A DNA stretch of 64,000 bases from assembly GCA_963747555.1 (NCBI GenBank), contig CAVVFZ010000021.1, positions 186,001 to 250,000 of the forward strand. Direction: 5' to 3'. This document shows, piece by piece, positions 41,670 to 49,541 of this stretch (positions are counted from its first letter, which is position 1; each line of letters opens with the position of its first letter). A model generated the notes under the pieces. The model did no database searches. It saw only the letters and a list, made by a program, of their open reading frames with translations, and was not told where the DNA came from. Made by a program: the position numbers and the translations under genes. Source of the DNA: DUZB01 sp963747555. GTDB lineage: Bacteria > Desulfobacterota > DSM-4660 > Desulfatiglandales > Desulfatiglandaceae.

Positions 41670-41924
41670 TATCCTATTCAAAAACCCTGGCAGTAATGGA
41701 GTCACAGGGTCTTTTTTCCTGTCGCATCTTGGATCGACCTTCACTGTCCGTTGAGAGGTCCTTTTAGGCTGGTACAAAAAATAATGTCGAGTTTTCAACG
41801 ACCTTTCCGTACCAACCTAAAAGAACCGGTGCTCCACAGGAATCAGATGCGGCAGCAAAAAAGACCCTGTGGCGGAATGGCTTTGCCGAATCCAAACATA
41901 GCACCAGGGAATTTGAAAAGGATA
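41670..41924. mobile_element. 255-bp palindromic MITE-like element, copy 1
   Basis: Begins TATCCTATTCAAA and ends TTTGAAAAGGATA. The two halves are long imperfect inverted repeats of each other (shared internal blocks CACAGGGTCTTTTTT, GCATC and GGTCCTTTTAGGCTGG). It has no coding capacity. The flanks carry a 9-bp direct repeat CACTTTTCT (about 41661-41669 and 41926-41934), as expected of a target-site duplication. Two more copies lie at 46511 and 56943. Confidence 0.8.
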
Positions 41925-42035
41925 CCACTTTTCTTTCCGTTGCACGCCGGACTGACTACCTTTAACCTCTTCACCCAGACGACCTCTACCGTCCGGACTC
42001 AAGAGTTTGACGGTCCGAAGGCCACGGTTCAGCGA

Positions 42036-42353
42036 GAGGGCAGGAAAGATTTCGAAATGATTTGTTTGATTAGGCCTGTAAATGCTAAAGTCCCTGTGGT
42101 CCAAAGTGAAGACTATTTTGCTATGCTCCGCGACGGCAACCAGCGTTCCATCCGCAAGATCCATTGGCAGATCCCTGTACTTTTCCATGAGGGTCCGGCA
42201 GCATGCCCGTAACTTGGCATATAAAGGCAGGATGTTCATGCCCCCTCTCATGATGAATTCCCAAAGGTTGTCTTGGGCTTTCCATGAAAATCCGAGGAGG
42301 TAAAATGCCTCGGTAAGAACCGCCCATGTGGTAACCAGGGGTTGGTCGATGGC
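42036..42353 (-). pseudogene. PIN-domain protein remnant lacking its N-terminus
   Basis: The frame reads AIDQPLVTTWAVLTEAFYLL, then GFSWKAQDNLWEFIMRGG and LMEKYRDLPMDLADGTLVAV, IVFTLDHRDFSIYRP. This matches residues from about 25 to the end of VapC-type PIN proteins, including the conserved TEAFYLL, DLADGTLVA and FTLDHRDF. The first strand with its catalytic Asp is missing, replaced by the start of the methylase fragment on the other strand. The 3' end runs on into the MITE. Confidence 0.7.
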
Positions 42354-42696
42354 CTTTACCCGCGAATGGTCCGACGAGTGCTCTGAGGATGCGGAGGCCA
42401 AGAGTTTCTGGGACGCATTTTTTCACGTGTTCGGCATTAACCGCCGCCGGGTTGCCTCCTTTGAAGTGCCGCTAAACAAGGCAGACGGTCGAGGCGGTTT
42501 TATTGACCTTCTCTGGAAAGGGATGCTGCTGGTGGAACACAAGTCGAGGGGCAGAAACCTCGACCGGGCGTTCCGGCAGGCCTTCGACTATTTTCCCGGC
42601 ATTAAAGACCGCAATGGGCAAACCAGGGAGAATCGCATCCAGGAAAAAAGCTGGGTTCTCCTGACCCCGGCTGCGGTAGAGGATGGTTCAATCTGA
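42349..42696 (+). pseudogene. N-terminal fragment of an MmeI-like (type IIL) DNA methyltransferase/restriction enzyme
   Basis: MAFTREWSDECSEDAEAKSF...FHVFGINRRRVASFEVPL, then GRGGFIDLLWKGMLLVEHKS and LDRAFRQAFDYFPGIKDRNG match the N-terminal domain of large restriction-modification fusion proteins, which continue for several hundred residues more. Here it stops at residue 115 after unrelated sequence. No methyltransferase motifs are present, so it is a dead fragment of a defence system. Confidence 0.75.
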
Positions 42697-42715
42697 GATT
42701 TTCCAGCCAAAAAGA

Positions 42716-43855
42716 CTACCACCGCGAACGCTGTTTTCTCCATCTTAGAGCGGATCTCAATCCTTCCTGCGCTACCCTTCTACCTTGGATCTCCTCGAAA
42801 AGTGCAAAATTTACAGCATTTATTAAATCAATGTCTCTTTTATTCTTGTCCTCAAAAGCCTCACGATTAAGAACTTCACGAAAAATAGTTCTGAATTCCT
42901 GTAGTCTGTTTTCCGTGGAAGTCTTCTGAAATAGAACTTCAAGGTTCTCTGCGTACCCGAATTCATCGAGACGCTTCATGATATACGATAGGGTTCTCAC
43001 GGTAGGCTTAAAGCCAAAAGTCTTTTGAAGGACTGCTTGAATGGCTTGTTGTAATTTCGCCTGATCAGATCCATCCATGGGAGTGTCGACCGAAATGGGC
43101 TTGGGAACAGCGGGAAACATTGACTTCCCTTTCGTTTTTTTGGTTCTCAAAAGGCTGTGAGCCTCTGCCTGTCGGCATAAGTGCTCTGCCTGCAGCGAGG
43201 CAGCCTGAAGGTAAGCGCTCAGATTGTAGAAGCCTGTGTGTATATACTCGGGAAGCACCTCTCCACTTCGGCTGAAAACATATCTATATTTGTGGTCAAT
43301 TTCACCCCAGGCTTCCTCAAGAATAGTCCGTAATTGGAGCTCGATCCGAAGCCCTTTCAATTCATCGCTTGCATCTGCATTTTTGCCAAGCCGTACTTGA
43401 TAGTGAATAGATGAATAGCCGCTATATCGAAGATCAAGGCCATCAGGAATCGACTCACCGGGGTCTACCGGCAGGACAAAGGATCTTTTTTGATCCGGTT
43501 TTCGGATGAATCGTAAAATTTTTTCCTTGACCAGAAGTCCCAGATACGCCTCGACTCTCTTGATATCTGAAAGACGGAGACAGATAAATCTGATTCCAAG
43601 CAGGTCGCCGATTCTTTCCTGGAAATTCTTATGCGTAATGGGCTCAGCTTTAACTTCAAGCCGTTTGTTTTCTTCATCGATTTTCTCTATGAGCCTCGCT
43701 TCATCTTTGATTCGATATATAATAGTATGAAGACTTCCCTTTGGTGACGAAGGGTCTTCCCTGATTAAATGGATAATGTACTCCGCTAATTTCTCATATT
43801 TCCCTTTTTCCTTGAAAAACGCGATTAAGATATCTTCTTTCTGACGTTTTCTCAT
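42716..43855 (-). CDS. RelA/SpoT-domain (p)ppGpp synthetase-like protein
   Basis: 379 residues. The RelA/SpoT nucleotidyltransferase domain covers about 60-230: ERIGDLLGIRFICLRLSDIK, YSGYSSIHYQVRLG, and LRIELQLRTILEEAWGEIDH, which contains the ELQ.RT...AW.E..H core. There is no HD hydrolase, TGS or ACT domain, so it resembles a small alarmone synthetase with an extra C-terminal helical region of about 130 residues. A GAGGAGA site precedes the ATG. It stands alone between toxin-antitoxin debris and the sigma-54 activator, so a role as a toxin-like or stress-alarmone enzyme is possible. Confidence 0.82.
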   Translation of the reverse strand: MRKRQKEDILIAFFKEKGKYEKLAEYIIHLIREDPSSPKGSLHTIIYRIKDEARLIEKIDEENKRLEVKAEPITHKNFQERIGDLLGIRFICLRLSDIKRVEAYLGLLVKEKILRFIRKPDQKRSFVLPVDPGESIPDGLDLRYSGYSSIHYQVRLGKNADASDELKGLRIELQLRTILEEAWGEIDHKYRYVFSRSGEVLPEYIHTGFYNLSAYLQAASLQAEHLCRQAEAHSLLRTKKTKGKSMFPAVPKPISVDTPMDGSDQAKLQQAIQAVLQKTFGFKPTVRTLSYIMKRLDEFGYAENLEVLFQKTSTENRLQEFRTIFREVLNREAFEDKNKRDIDLINAVNFALFEEIQGRRVAQEGLRSALRWRKQRSRW

Positions 43856-44074
43856 GGTTCAGGTCTCCTCTGAAGATTTCAGACTCACAATGATATTCGG
43901 TGAACACCCTCCGATTTATTTGCAGTCGCACCCGTAATGTGATATTTTTTAACAGGATCGGTAAGCGCTCGACTCGTTTCTATTTCAAGTACAGGTTTTC
44001 ATCGACTTTTACCAGCCTCATTTTTGATTTCGCCGCGTTCATAGCATCAGCATATAAAGTCAAGGGTTTTTCCA

Positions 44075-45622
44075 ATGGAAAACAAGGAAACTTTCAAACA
44101 CTTTAAACAGGCAGCGAAGGCGTTGGGATACGATAAACAGAAGGTCCAAACCTTTATCGAAATTTTTGACAATATCTTAGGGTCGGTCCGTGAATCCCTG
44201 GTGGTGCTTGATTCCGATCTGAAGGTTCTAAAAGCCAACCATTCCTTTTACCGGACCTTCCAGGTCAAACCGGAAGAAACAGATGGGATTTTGATCTATG
44301 ATGTCGGTAACCGGCAATGGGACATCCCAAAGCTCAGAGAATTGCTTGAAGACGTCCTTCCTCAAAACACCGAATTCCATGACTTTGAGGTGGAGCATAA
44401 TTTTGAGGTCATAGGTCCAAAAATCATGCACCTGAACGCGAGAAGAATTTACAGAGAGTCGAAGCAGACCCAGATGATTCTCCTGGCCATCGAGGATGTG
44501 ACGGAGCGCGTGTTTTATAAGAGACATCTTGAGGAGCTTGTTGAAGAACGAACGGCCGAAATCAGAATCGCAAGGGAAGAAGCAGAAAAAGGCAGGAAAA
44601 TCGCTGAAGCCGCCCTTTTGGAAACAAAGAAGTTAAAAGATCAGCTTGAAGCAGAGAGAGCGTATCTGCAAGAAGAAATCAAGCTGGAATACAACCATGA
44701 GAACATTATCGGCCAGAGTGATGGGATCAATTATGTGCTTTACAAGGTTGAGCAAATTGCCCGCGGCGATACCATCGTCCTGGTTCTTGGCGAGACCGGG
44801 ACCGGCAAAGAGCTGGTCGCCCGGGCTATCCATGGCCTGAGCCTCCGAAAAGGCCGGGCATTGGTTAAGATAAACTGCGCCACACTGCCTTCAAATCTCA
44901 TCGAAAGCGAACTGTTCGGCCATGAAAGGGGCTCCTTCACCGGCGCCAACTCCAGACAGCTGGGGCGCTTTGAGGTTGCTCACGGGGCCACTCTTTTTCT
45001 GGATGAAATCGGAGAATTACCGTTGGAATTACAGCCTAAACTGCTCAGAGTGCTGCAGGATGGCGAGTTTGAAAGGTTGGGCAGTTCCCGCACGATGAAG
45101 ACCGATGTGCGCATTATCGCGGCCACAAATCGAAATCTGGAAGAGGAAGTCCGCAGGGGCAGATTTCGCTCCGACCTCTGGTACCGCCTGAATGTTTTCC
45201 CTATTACCATGCCGCCGCTCCGGGATCGCCTGGATGACATCCCGCTTCTTGTGGACCATTACGTGAATAAAATCTCCAGGCGAATGGGCAAATCCATTGA
45301 GATCATCCCCGCAACCGTCATGAATGCCTTGCAGAATTATCATTGGCCCGGCAATGTCCGTGAACTGGAAAACGTCCTCGAACGGGCGGTGATCAACTCC
45401 TCCGGCCCCAAGCTGCGTCTTGTGGATGAGCTGAAAACTCATCATAAGGATTTATCGACTGGGCAAAGGACCCTTGAAAAGGTGGAGCGCGAGCATATTG
45501 TGCAAATCCTCGAACAAACGCAATGGCAAGTAAGCGGAAAGAAAGGGGCTGCCGTAATCCTTGGGCTGAACCGCAGCACGTTGCGGGCCAGAATGCAAAA
45601 ACTCGGTATCGTCAAGCCATAA
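44075..45622 (+). CDS. PAS-type sigma-54-dependent activator (copy A)
   Basis: 515 residues. An N-terminal PAS-like region (about 20-150, ending ILLAIEDVTERVFYK) is followed by a coiled coil (about 155-205). The AAA+ core has Walker A GETGTGKELVARAIHG, the sigma-54 loop as GSFTGA (normally GAFTGA), Walker B LFLDEIGELP, and R-finger region GRFRSDLWYRLNVFPI. The Fis-type HTH at the end is GAAVILGLNRSTLRARMQKL. It is divergent from the RelA/SpoT gene. It differs in sequence from copy B at 59102, and no palindrome/promoter module lies directly next to it. Confidence 0.92.
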   Translation: MENKETFKHFKQAAKALGYDKQKVQTFIEIFDNILGSVRESLVVLDSDLKVLKANHSFYRTFQVKPEETDGILIYDVGNRQWDIPKLRELLEDVLPQNTEFHDFEVEHNFEVIGPKIMHLNARRIYRESKQTQMILLAIEDVTERVFYKRHLEELVEERTAEIRIAREEAEKGRKIAEAALLETKKLKDQLEAERAYLQEEIKLEYNHENIIGQSDGINYVLYKVEQIARGDTIVLVLGETGTGKELVARAIHGLSLRKGRALVKINCATLPSNLIESELFGHERGSFTGANSRQLGRFEVAHGATLFLDEIGELPLELQPKLLRVLQDGEFERLGSSRTMKTDVRIIAATNRNLEEEVRRGRFRSDLWYRLNVFPITMPPLRDRLDDIPLLVDHYVNKISRRMGKSIEIIPATVMNALQNYHWPGNVRELENVLERAVINSSGPKLRLVDELKTHHKDLSTGQRTLEKVEREHIVQILEQTQWQVSGKKGAAVILGLNRSTLRARMQKLGIVKP

Positions 45623-45883
45623 GGATCGGGGCTGCCTGCCTGAATACCCACCCGTCTTTTGATTCGTTTCAAGCCATCCTTTGTCTGTTCCCATACCTCC
45701 CCAGGCATTAGGCACCAACCCTGAAATGCGCCAAAGGAGTGGTCCTATTTGATCACTTGCCATATATGATCACAATTTCGCTTCGTCCAGACCCTCCGCC
45801 GCCGACCTTTATTGATTGAATAATTCATTAACGTATTCCCGCGGGCCAAAGATCTCTCCGAAGTCCCGCCCGAAAGGATAGAT

Positions 45884-46293
45884 AGCTTCATACGGGAAAG
45901 GCATTAATTGCCGACGCCATCCACAACATGAGGAAATTGGGGAAACAGATCACATCGATCCAGAAGCAAACGATGAAGGCCCTGCAGGATTATCCATGGC
46001 CCGGGAACATCCGGGAGCTGGAAAGTATCATCGAACGGGCCGTGATCTTGTGCCCCGGGCCCGTCTTGCACCGGGCGGATAAACTGACGATTTCATCTTT
46101 TCTCCTGTCCTCCGGCGTGAGAACTCTGGAAGAGACGGAGCGGAACCAGATCCTCAAGACGCTCCTGGAAACGCAATGGCGTATCGAGGGAAAGGACGGG
46201 GCCGCGGAGATCCTGGGCATCCATCCGAGTACCTTGAGAGCCAGGATGCATAAGCTCGGGATCGTCCGCCAGGAGACCAAAAGGCCGGACTAA
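45884..46293 (+). pseudogene. Internally deleted copy of sigma-54 activator B (DNA-binding end kept)
   Basis: From 45884 the sequence matches the Walker A region of the activator at 59102 (TGKxLIADAIHNM). It then jumps, in frame, to the AAA+ C-terminal lid (RKLGKQITSIQKQTMKALQD) and keeps the whole Fis-type HTH (GAAEILGIHPSTLRARMHKL). About 440 bp corresponding to 59982-60420 are missing. A stop lies just upstream of the homology. The ATG at 45928 could give a 121-residue DNA-binding fragment, though no ribosome-binding site is visible. The palindrome module follows 24 bp later, as in the parent gene. Confidence 0.85.
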
Positions 46294-46316
46294 GATCCGA
46301 CGCTTCCCAAAGGTCG

Positions 46317-46464
46317 CCCTCAATATATGGAGGTTCCACCAAATATTGAGGGCTAACCCATCATCTCAACCTTTACCACGCTTCCCTCCTATTCATATAA
46401 CCGATCGTTATTAAAGGATGATTACAGCTCCCGTCTTTTCCCAATTGTTGGCAGGCCCTTTGCA
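46317..46464 (+). promoter_or_regulatory. Sigma-54 module 1: palindromic enhancer plus -24/-12 promoter
   Basis: The palindrome at 46317-46352 has left arm CCTCAATATATGGAGG, centre TT and right arm CCACCAAATATTGAGG. A TTATTAAAGGAT block follows. TGGCAGG-CCCT-TTGCA, a sigma-54 promoter, is at 46449-46464. The gap between palindrome and -24 box is 96 nt. An ATG at 46478 starts a few codons of ABM-like sequence (MIPVTI) before a stop. MITE copy 2 is inserted 46 bp downstream, between this promoter and the lipoprotein gene at 46815. Confidence 0.85.
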
Positions 46465-46510
46465 GATTAAAATCTGCATGATCCCGGTCACCATATGAAT
46501 AAGGAAGAGG

Positions 46511-46765
46511 TATCCTATTCAAAAATCCTGGCAATAATGGAGCCACAGGGTCTTTTTTGCTGCCGCATCTTGGATAGACCTTCACGGTCCGTTGCGAGGT
46601 CCTTTTAGGCTGCTACAAAAAATAATGTCGAGTTTTCAACGACCTCTCCGTACCAGCCTAAAAGGACCGGTGCTCCATAGGAATTAGATGCGGCAGCAAA
46701 AAAGACCCTGTGCCGGAATGGCTTTGCCGAATCCAGACATAGTACCAGGGAATTTGAATAGGATA
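46511..46765. mobile_element. 255-bp palindromic MITE-like element, copy 2
   Basis: Same length and ends as copy 1 (TATCCTATTCAAA...AATAGGATA), about 90 percent alike by eye, with internal blocks GTCTTTTTTGCTGCCGCATC and AAAAAGACCCTGTGCCGG in inverted orientation. The flanks AGGAAGAGG and AAGAAGAGG may be a slightly decayed 9-bp target duplication. It separates module 1 from the lipoprotein gene. Confidence 0.8.
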
Positions 46766-46814
46766 CAAGAAGAGGATAACGAAGTAGATCATACATGAAA
46801 AGGAGGTTGTTAAA

Positions 46815-47279
46815 ATGAGAAGGGTCGTGTTTCTAAAGGGGTTATTGGCAATAATGGTGCTGGTCTCGGCGGTCTTGCCGGGATGTGGTGAGAAGGACCA
46901 AACCCAGAGCAAGCCTGCTGCCGTGTCCAAGGAAGATGTCAAGAAGGAGGTCAAGGAGGCTTATAATACAACCAAGGCCTACACGCAGGAACAGATGCAG
47001 GCTTTTCGGGAACAGACGGAAATCAAACTGAATGAATACAAGGAGGAGATTGCTAAACTGCAGGCAAAAGCGGAAAAGATGGGAGGGGATGCGAAGGCCA
47101 AAGCTGATGAAGAGTTGACCGCCCTGGACCAAAAAAGAGAGGTTTTAGCTGAGAAGTTGAAAGAGCTGAGTTCTTCCAGTGGAAATGCCTGGGAACAATT
47201 AAAAGCAGGTATCGATGCGGCTCTGGAGGATTTGGGTAACGCCTACAAAAAGGCAGCGGCCGAGTTCAGCAAATCCTGA
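46815..47279 (+). CDS. Coiled-coil lipoprotein (sll1863-like C-terminal half)
   Basis: 154 residues. A signal peptide with lipobox VLPGC (Cys about residue 24) is followed by a long, highly charged coiled coil (about 40-125). The C-terminus (LDQKREVLAEKLKELSSSSG, AWEQLKAGIDAALEDLGNAY) matches the end of the small proteins at 48751 and 56236. It therefore looks like a membrane-anchored member of the same stress-protein family. An AGGAGG site precedes the ATG. It is downstream of sigma-54 module 1, with a MITE in between. Confidence 0.75.
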   Translation: MRRVVFLKGLLAIMVLVSAVLPGCGEKDQTQSKPAAVSKEDVKKEVKEAYNTTKAYTQEQMQAFREQTEIKLNEYKEEIAKLQAKAEKMGGDAKAKADEELTALDQKREVLAEKLKELSSSSGNAWEQLKAGIDAALEDLGNAYKKAAAEFSKS

Positions 47280-47329
47280 AAGTTATGAGCAAAAAAATAT
47301 CGTATAGTCAAATAGATAGGAGTTTTATC

Positions 47330-48118
47330 ATGTCCTTTAAAGATAACATGAAGGTTAAAATCAGGTTAGAGAGGGTGTTCCGGCAGCTCATTTCCACCAT
47401 GAAAGAACCGCCGGGAAGATGGTGGTTGGACAAGGTCCTCGCCCGGGAACTTCTCAACATGACCGATTTCGAACCCAAGAAATTCAGGGATCTTCATCTC
47501 TACATTCGTTCCCTGGAGGGCGAGGCCATGGAAGTCCTGGTTTTTGATAATGAATTGCCCATCTACCATACGACTGTGGCCGATGTAGCCCTTCGCAAAA
47601 GCCCTTTATGGCAGGAGATGTTCAGCATTGGAAATATCAAGAAGATCATGAATGATAAAGATGTCATTCTAAGCAAGGGGAAGGAGTCCCTGAAGAGATT
47701 ACACGCCGATGCCCTGGCGCTTCTGGATCTCACCTATACCGGGGATGATCTGGCGATGCTGGTTGAGGAGGGCCGCAGTGGCCTGGAACGGAAGTCAGTC
47801 GGGGAAATACAGGAATTGTTGGACCTGTTTACCAGCTTGCTGGATTTCGAGCCTTTGCTTCTCGACGTCCTGGAGCGGGATTTAGAGATCTTTGCCCGGC
47901 CAAAAGGTGGCGACGACGCAGCTCCGACCTTTGAGCATCTTATCCTCTTCGACCAGGAAACCCTGGCGTTGGGTCTGAAGAAAGGGGACTTCTCTCCGAA
48001 GAACGATTTAGATCTTGCGTGGGTTATGGAATATGCGCGCGATGAGAAAACAGCCGATCTTCAGGGTGTGGATGTTTTTGAATTTCTGGCTGAGCTGGCG
48101 CTAAGAAAAATGCAGTGA
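47330..48118 (+). CDS. Conserved protein of unknown function
   Basis: 262 residues from the ATG at 47330 (MSFKDNMKVKIRLERVFRQL) behind an AGGAG site; an upstream in-frame ATG at 47285 lacks one. The protein is soluble and mostly helical: WWLDKVLARELLNMTDFEPK, LHLYIRSLEGEAMEVLVFDN, then a long helical C-terminus. No signal peptide or known domain is recognised. It lies 50 bp after the lipoprotein gene on the same strand and ends 75 bp before module 2, so it probably belongs to the module 1 transcript. Confidence 0.6.
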   Translation: MSFKDNMKVKIRLERVFRQLISTMKEPPGRWWLDKVLARELLNMTDFEPKKFRDLHLYIRSLEGEAMEVLVFDNELPIYHTTVADVALRKSPLWQEMFSIGNIKKIMNDKDVILSKGKESLKRLHADALALLDLTYTGDDLAMLVEEGRSGLERKSVGEIQELLDLFTSLLDFEPLLLDVLERDLEIFARPKGGDDAAPTFEHLILFDQETLALGLKKGDFSPKNDLDLAWVMEYARDEKTADLQGVDVFEFLAELALRKMQ

Positions 48119-48192
48119 AGGATGTAATACCGAAGAGCTATCGACCGGAGTTCTGGAATCTGTTGTCCGTGCAGGATTTTCCCAAAAGTTCC

Positions 48193-48340
48193 CCTCAACA
48201 TATGGAGGTTCCACCAAATGTTGAGGTCCGGCAAATCGATTTGACCTTGTCCACACTTCTATTCAATTGACATAATAGATTGTTATTAAAGGATAATTAC
48301 TGAATTAGCCTTTTTTGGGGTTCTTGGCAGGATAGTTGCA
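48193..48340 (+). promoter_or_regulatory. Sigma-54 module 2: palindromic enhancer plus -24/-12 promoter
   Basis: The palindrome at 48193-48226 has left arm CCTCAACATATGGAGG and right arm CCACCAAATGTTGAGG. It differs from the other copies by a paired change (T to C on the left, A to G on the right) that keeps the symmetry. TTATTAAAGGATAAT is at about 48283-48297. TGGCAGG-ATAG-TTGCA is at 48325-48340, 98 nt from the palindrome. The expected start of transcription is about 48351, two bases before the ABM ATG at 48353. Confidence 0.88.
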
Positions 48341-48352
48341 GATACCATTTTT

Positions 48353-48646
48353 ATGATCCTGGTCACCATACAAATGAAGTCTCTTGCGGAAAAGCGCAAG
48401 GAACTTTCACAGACGATTGCATTACTGATCGGCTCCATAAGGACAGAGAAGGGATGCCGGCGATGCGACTTTTGCCGGAGTATGGAGGATGAAAACCGAC
48501 TCTTCCTTTTTGAAGAATGGGATACCCGGGAAGACTTTGACACCCACCTGAAATCAGCGTGTTTTACTGTGATTCGAGGGGCGCTGAACCTCCTTGAGGA
48601 GCCCTGCGAAATGGTGTGTCACACCGTGGCCGGCGAGAAGTCGTGA
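48353..48646 (+). CDS. Antibiotic-biosynthesis-monooxygenase (ABM) domain protein
   Basis: 97 residues: MILVTIQMKSLAEKRKELSQ, IALLIGSIRTEKGCRRCDFC, RLFLFEEWDTREDFDTHLKS. This is the small dimeric alpha/beta barrel of ABM/YgiN-type quinol monooxygenases and related stress proteins. The first strand begins at the ATG itself, so this start is required. No ribosome-binding site is possible, because the sigma-54 promoter's expected +1 is only 2 nt upstream. It is the only intact member; decayed copies start at the same point behind modules 1, 3 and 4. Confidence 0.85.
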   Translation: MILVTIQMKSLAEKRKELSQTIALLIGSIRTEKGCRRCDFCRSMEDENRLFLFEEWDTREDFDTHLKSACFTVIRGALNLLEEPCEMVCHTVAGEKS

Positions 48647-48717
48647 ACGAAATGGGACTGATTTCACCTCTCGTGGGCGGCATCGTATTGCTGGTCGTGG
48701 GAAAAAGGAAGCGTTGA
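48643..48717 (+). CDS. Possible 24-residue membrane peptide
   Basis: A GTG overlapping the ABM stop opens a frame NEMGLISPLVGGIVLLVVGK followed by RKR and a stop. It is one hydrophobic helix with a basic end, like other tiny membrane peptides of this cluster. An ATG at 48652 is an alternative start. It is translationally coupled at best; no family is recognised. Confidence 0.4.
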   Translation: MNEMGLISPLVGGIVLLVVGKRKR

Positions 48718-48750
48718 TGGGAGGCAAACGTTTTAAGCATGGAGGTTCTT

Positions 48751-49041
48751 ATGAAGGAAGAAAGAAAAGCATACGAAGAAAAGCTCGATGCACATTTGGA
48801 GGAATGGAACTCCCGGATCGTTGTGCTCAAAGCCAAGGCGGACAAGGCCAAGGCAAACACAAAGATGGATTACTACAAGGTAATCCAGGCATTGGAGCAC
48901 AAACGGGATGAGGCCAGAACGAGGCTGCAGGAGTTGAAAGCCGTCGGCGATGAGGCATGGGAAGACCACAAGACTGGCGTTGAAAAAGTATGGGATGCAT
49001 TCCAGACCGCCTTCCATGGGGCGGCTGAAAATTTTAAATAG
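48751..49041 (+). CDS. sll1863-like coiled-coil stress protein
   Basis: About 96 residues from the ATG at 48751, which has GGAGG 7 nt upstream (inside the frame of an ATG at 48739). It is charged and fully helical: EKLDAHLEEWNSRIVVLKAK, KMDYYKVIQALEHKRDEART, then GDEAWEDHKTGVEKVWDAFQ. The ending AWEDxKxGxEKxWDAFxxAF is shared with the proteins at 56236 and 46815. Members of this family occur in stress-induced clusters; their biochemical role is unknown to me. Part of the module 2 transcript. Confidence 0.75.
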   Translation: MKEERKAYEEKLDAHLEEWNSRIVVLKAKADKAKANTKMDYYKVIQALEHKRDEARTRLQELKAVGDEAWEDHKTGVEKVWDAFQTAFHGAAENFK

Positions 49042-49047
49042 GCAAGG

Positions 49048-49072
49048 ATGCCGGCGCCGTTCGGTCCGGCAT
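49048..49072 (+). repeat. Small GC-rich hairpin
   Basis: ATGCCGG and CCGGCAT pair around an 11-nt loop, 7 bp after the coiled-coil gene stop. No T-run follows, so it may be an mRNA-stabilising or processing hairpin rather than a terminator. Confidence 0.45.
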
Positions 49073-49144
49073 ACGCTGTTTTCCGTTCAAACGCAGGGAT
49101 TTTAGCTGGTGTCCATCAATGTTCACGAAAGGAGGCTGAGTAAC

Positions 49145-49282
49145 ATGCAAATCGATATATCCCCACAACCGGTGGTTGCTCTAATCGCGGGTATCGCGAT
49201 TCTCATTGCTCCGAAACTATTAAATTTTATCGTTGCCATTTATCTCATCATATTTGGCGTTTTAGGGTTGATCCGAATGTAG
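49145..49282 (+). CDS. DUF3096 small membrane protein
   Basis: 45 residues: MQIDISPQPVVALIAGIAIL, IAPKLLNFIVAIYLIIFGVL, GLIRM. The ISPxPVVALIAGIxIL...LNFIVAIYLIxxG pattern is that of the DUF3096 family of two-helix membrane peptides. An AAGGAGG site lies 11 nt upstream. Function unknown; its companions here are stress proteins. Confidence 0.8.
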   Translation: MQIDISPQPVVALIAGIAILIAPKLLNFIVAIYLIIFGVLGLIRM

Positions 49283-49311
49283 TCGAACCGAGATCCAACA
49301 GGAGGAATATC

Positions 49312-49491
49312 ATGAAATCAGGCACAAGAGACGAGGCAGAAGGCAAGTTGCACCAAGTGAAGGGTAAGATCAAGGAGATCGCCGGGAAAGTCATCCTGAA
49401 TCCTGACTTGGAAGCCGAAGGCAAAAAGGAAAACAAAACCGGCAAAATTCAAGAAAAAATCGGTGAGATCAAGAAGGTAGGCGGTAAGTAA
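49312..49491 (+). CDS. CsbD family stress protein
   Basis: 59 residues: MKSGTRDEAEGKLHQVKGKI, KEIAGKVILNPDLEAEGKKE, NKTGKIQEKIGEIKKVGGK. The repeated EGKxxQxKGKIKE...GKxQEKIGEIKK pattern is the CsbD signature, a small hydrophilic helical protein first known as a sigma-B-controlled general stress protein. AGGAGG precedes the ATG. A second copy with a nonsense codon lies behind module 3 at 57639. Confidence 0.88.
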   Translation: MKSGTRDEAEGKLHQVKGKIKEIAGKVILNPDLEAEGKKENKTGKIQEKIGEIKKVGGK

Positions 49492-49541
49492 GCATATGCC
49501 TCCATAAAAAAGATTTTGGAGGCGTTAGAGAGGAGGCTGAA

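Noticed and set aside
41817..42401. 194-codon minus-strand frame taken as one protein
   Set aside because: Only the middle 106 codons are PIN-like. The 3' part is MITE sequence and the 5' part is the antisense of a methylase fragment.
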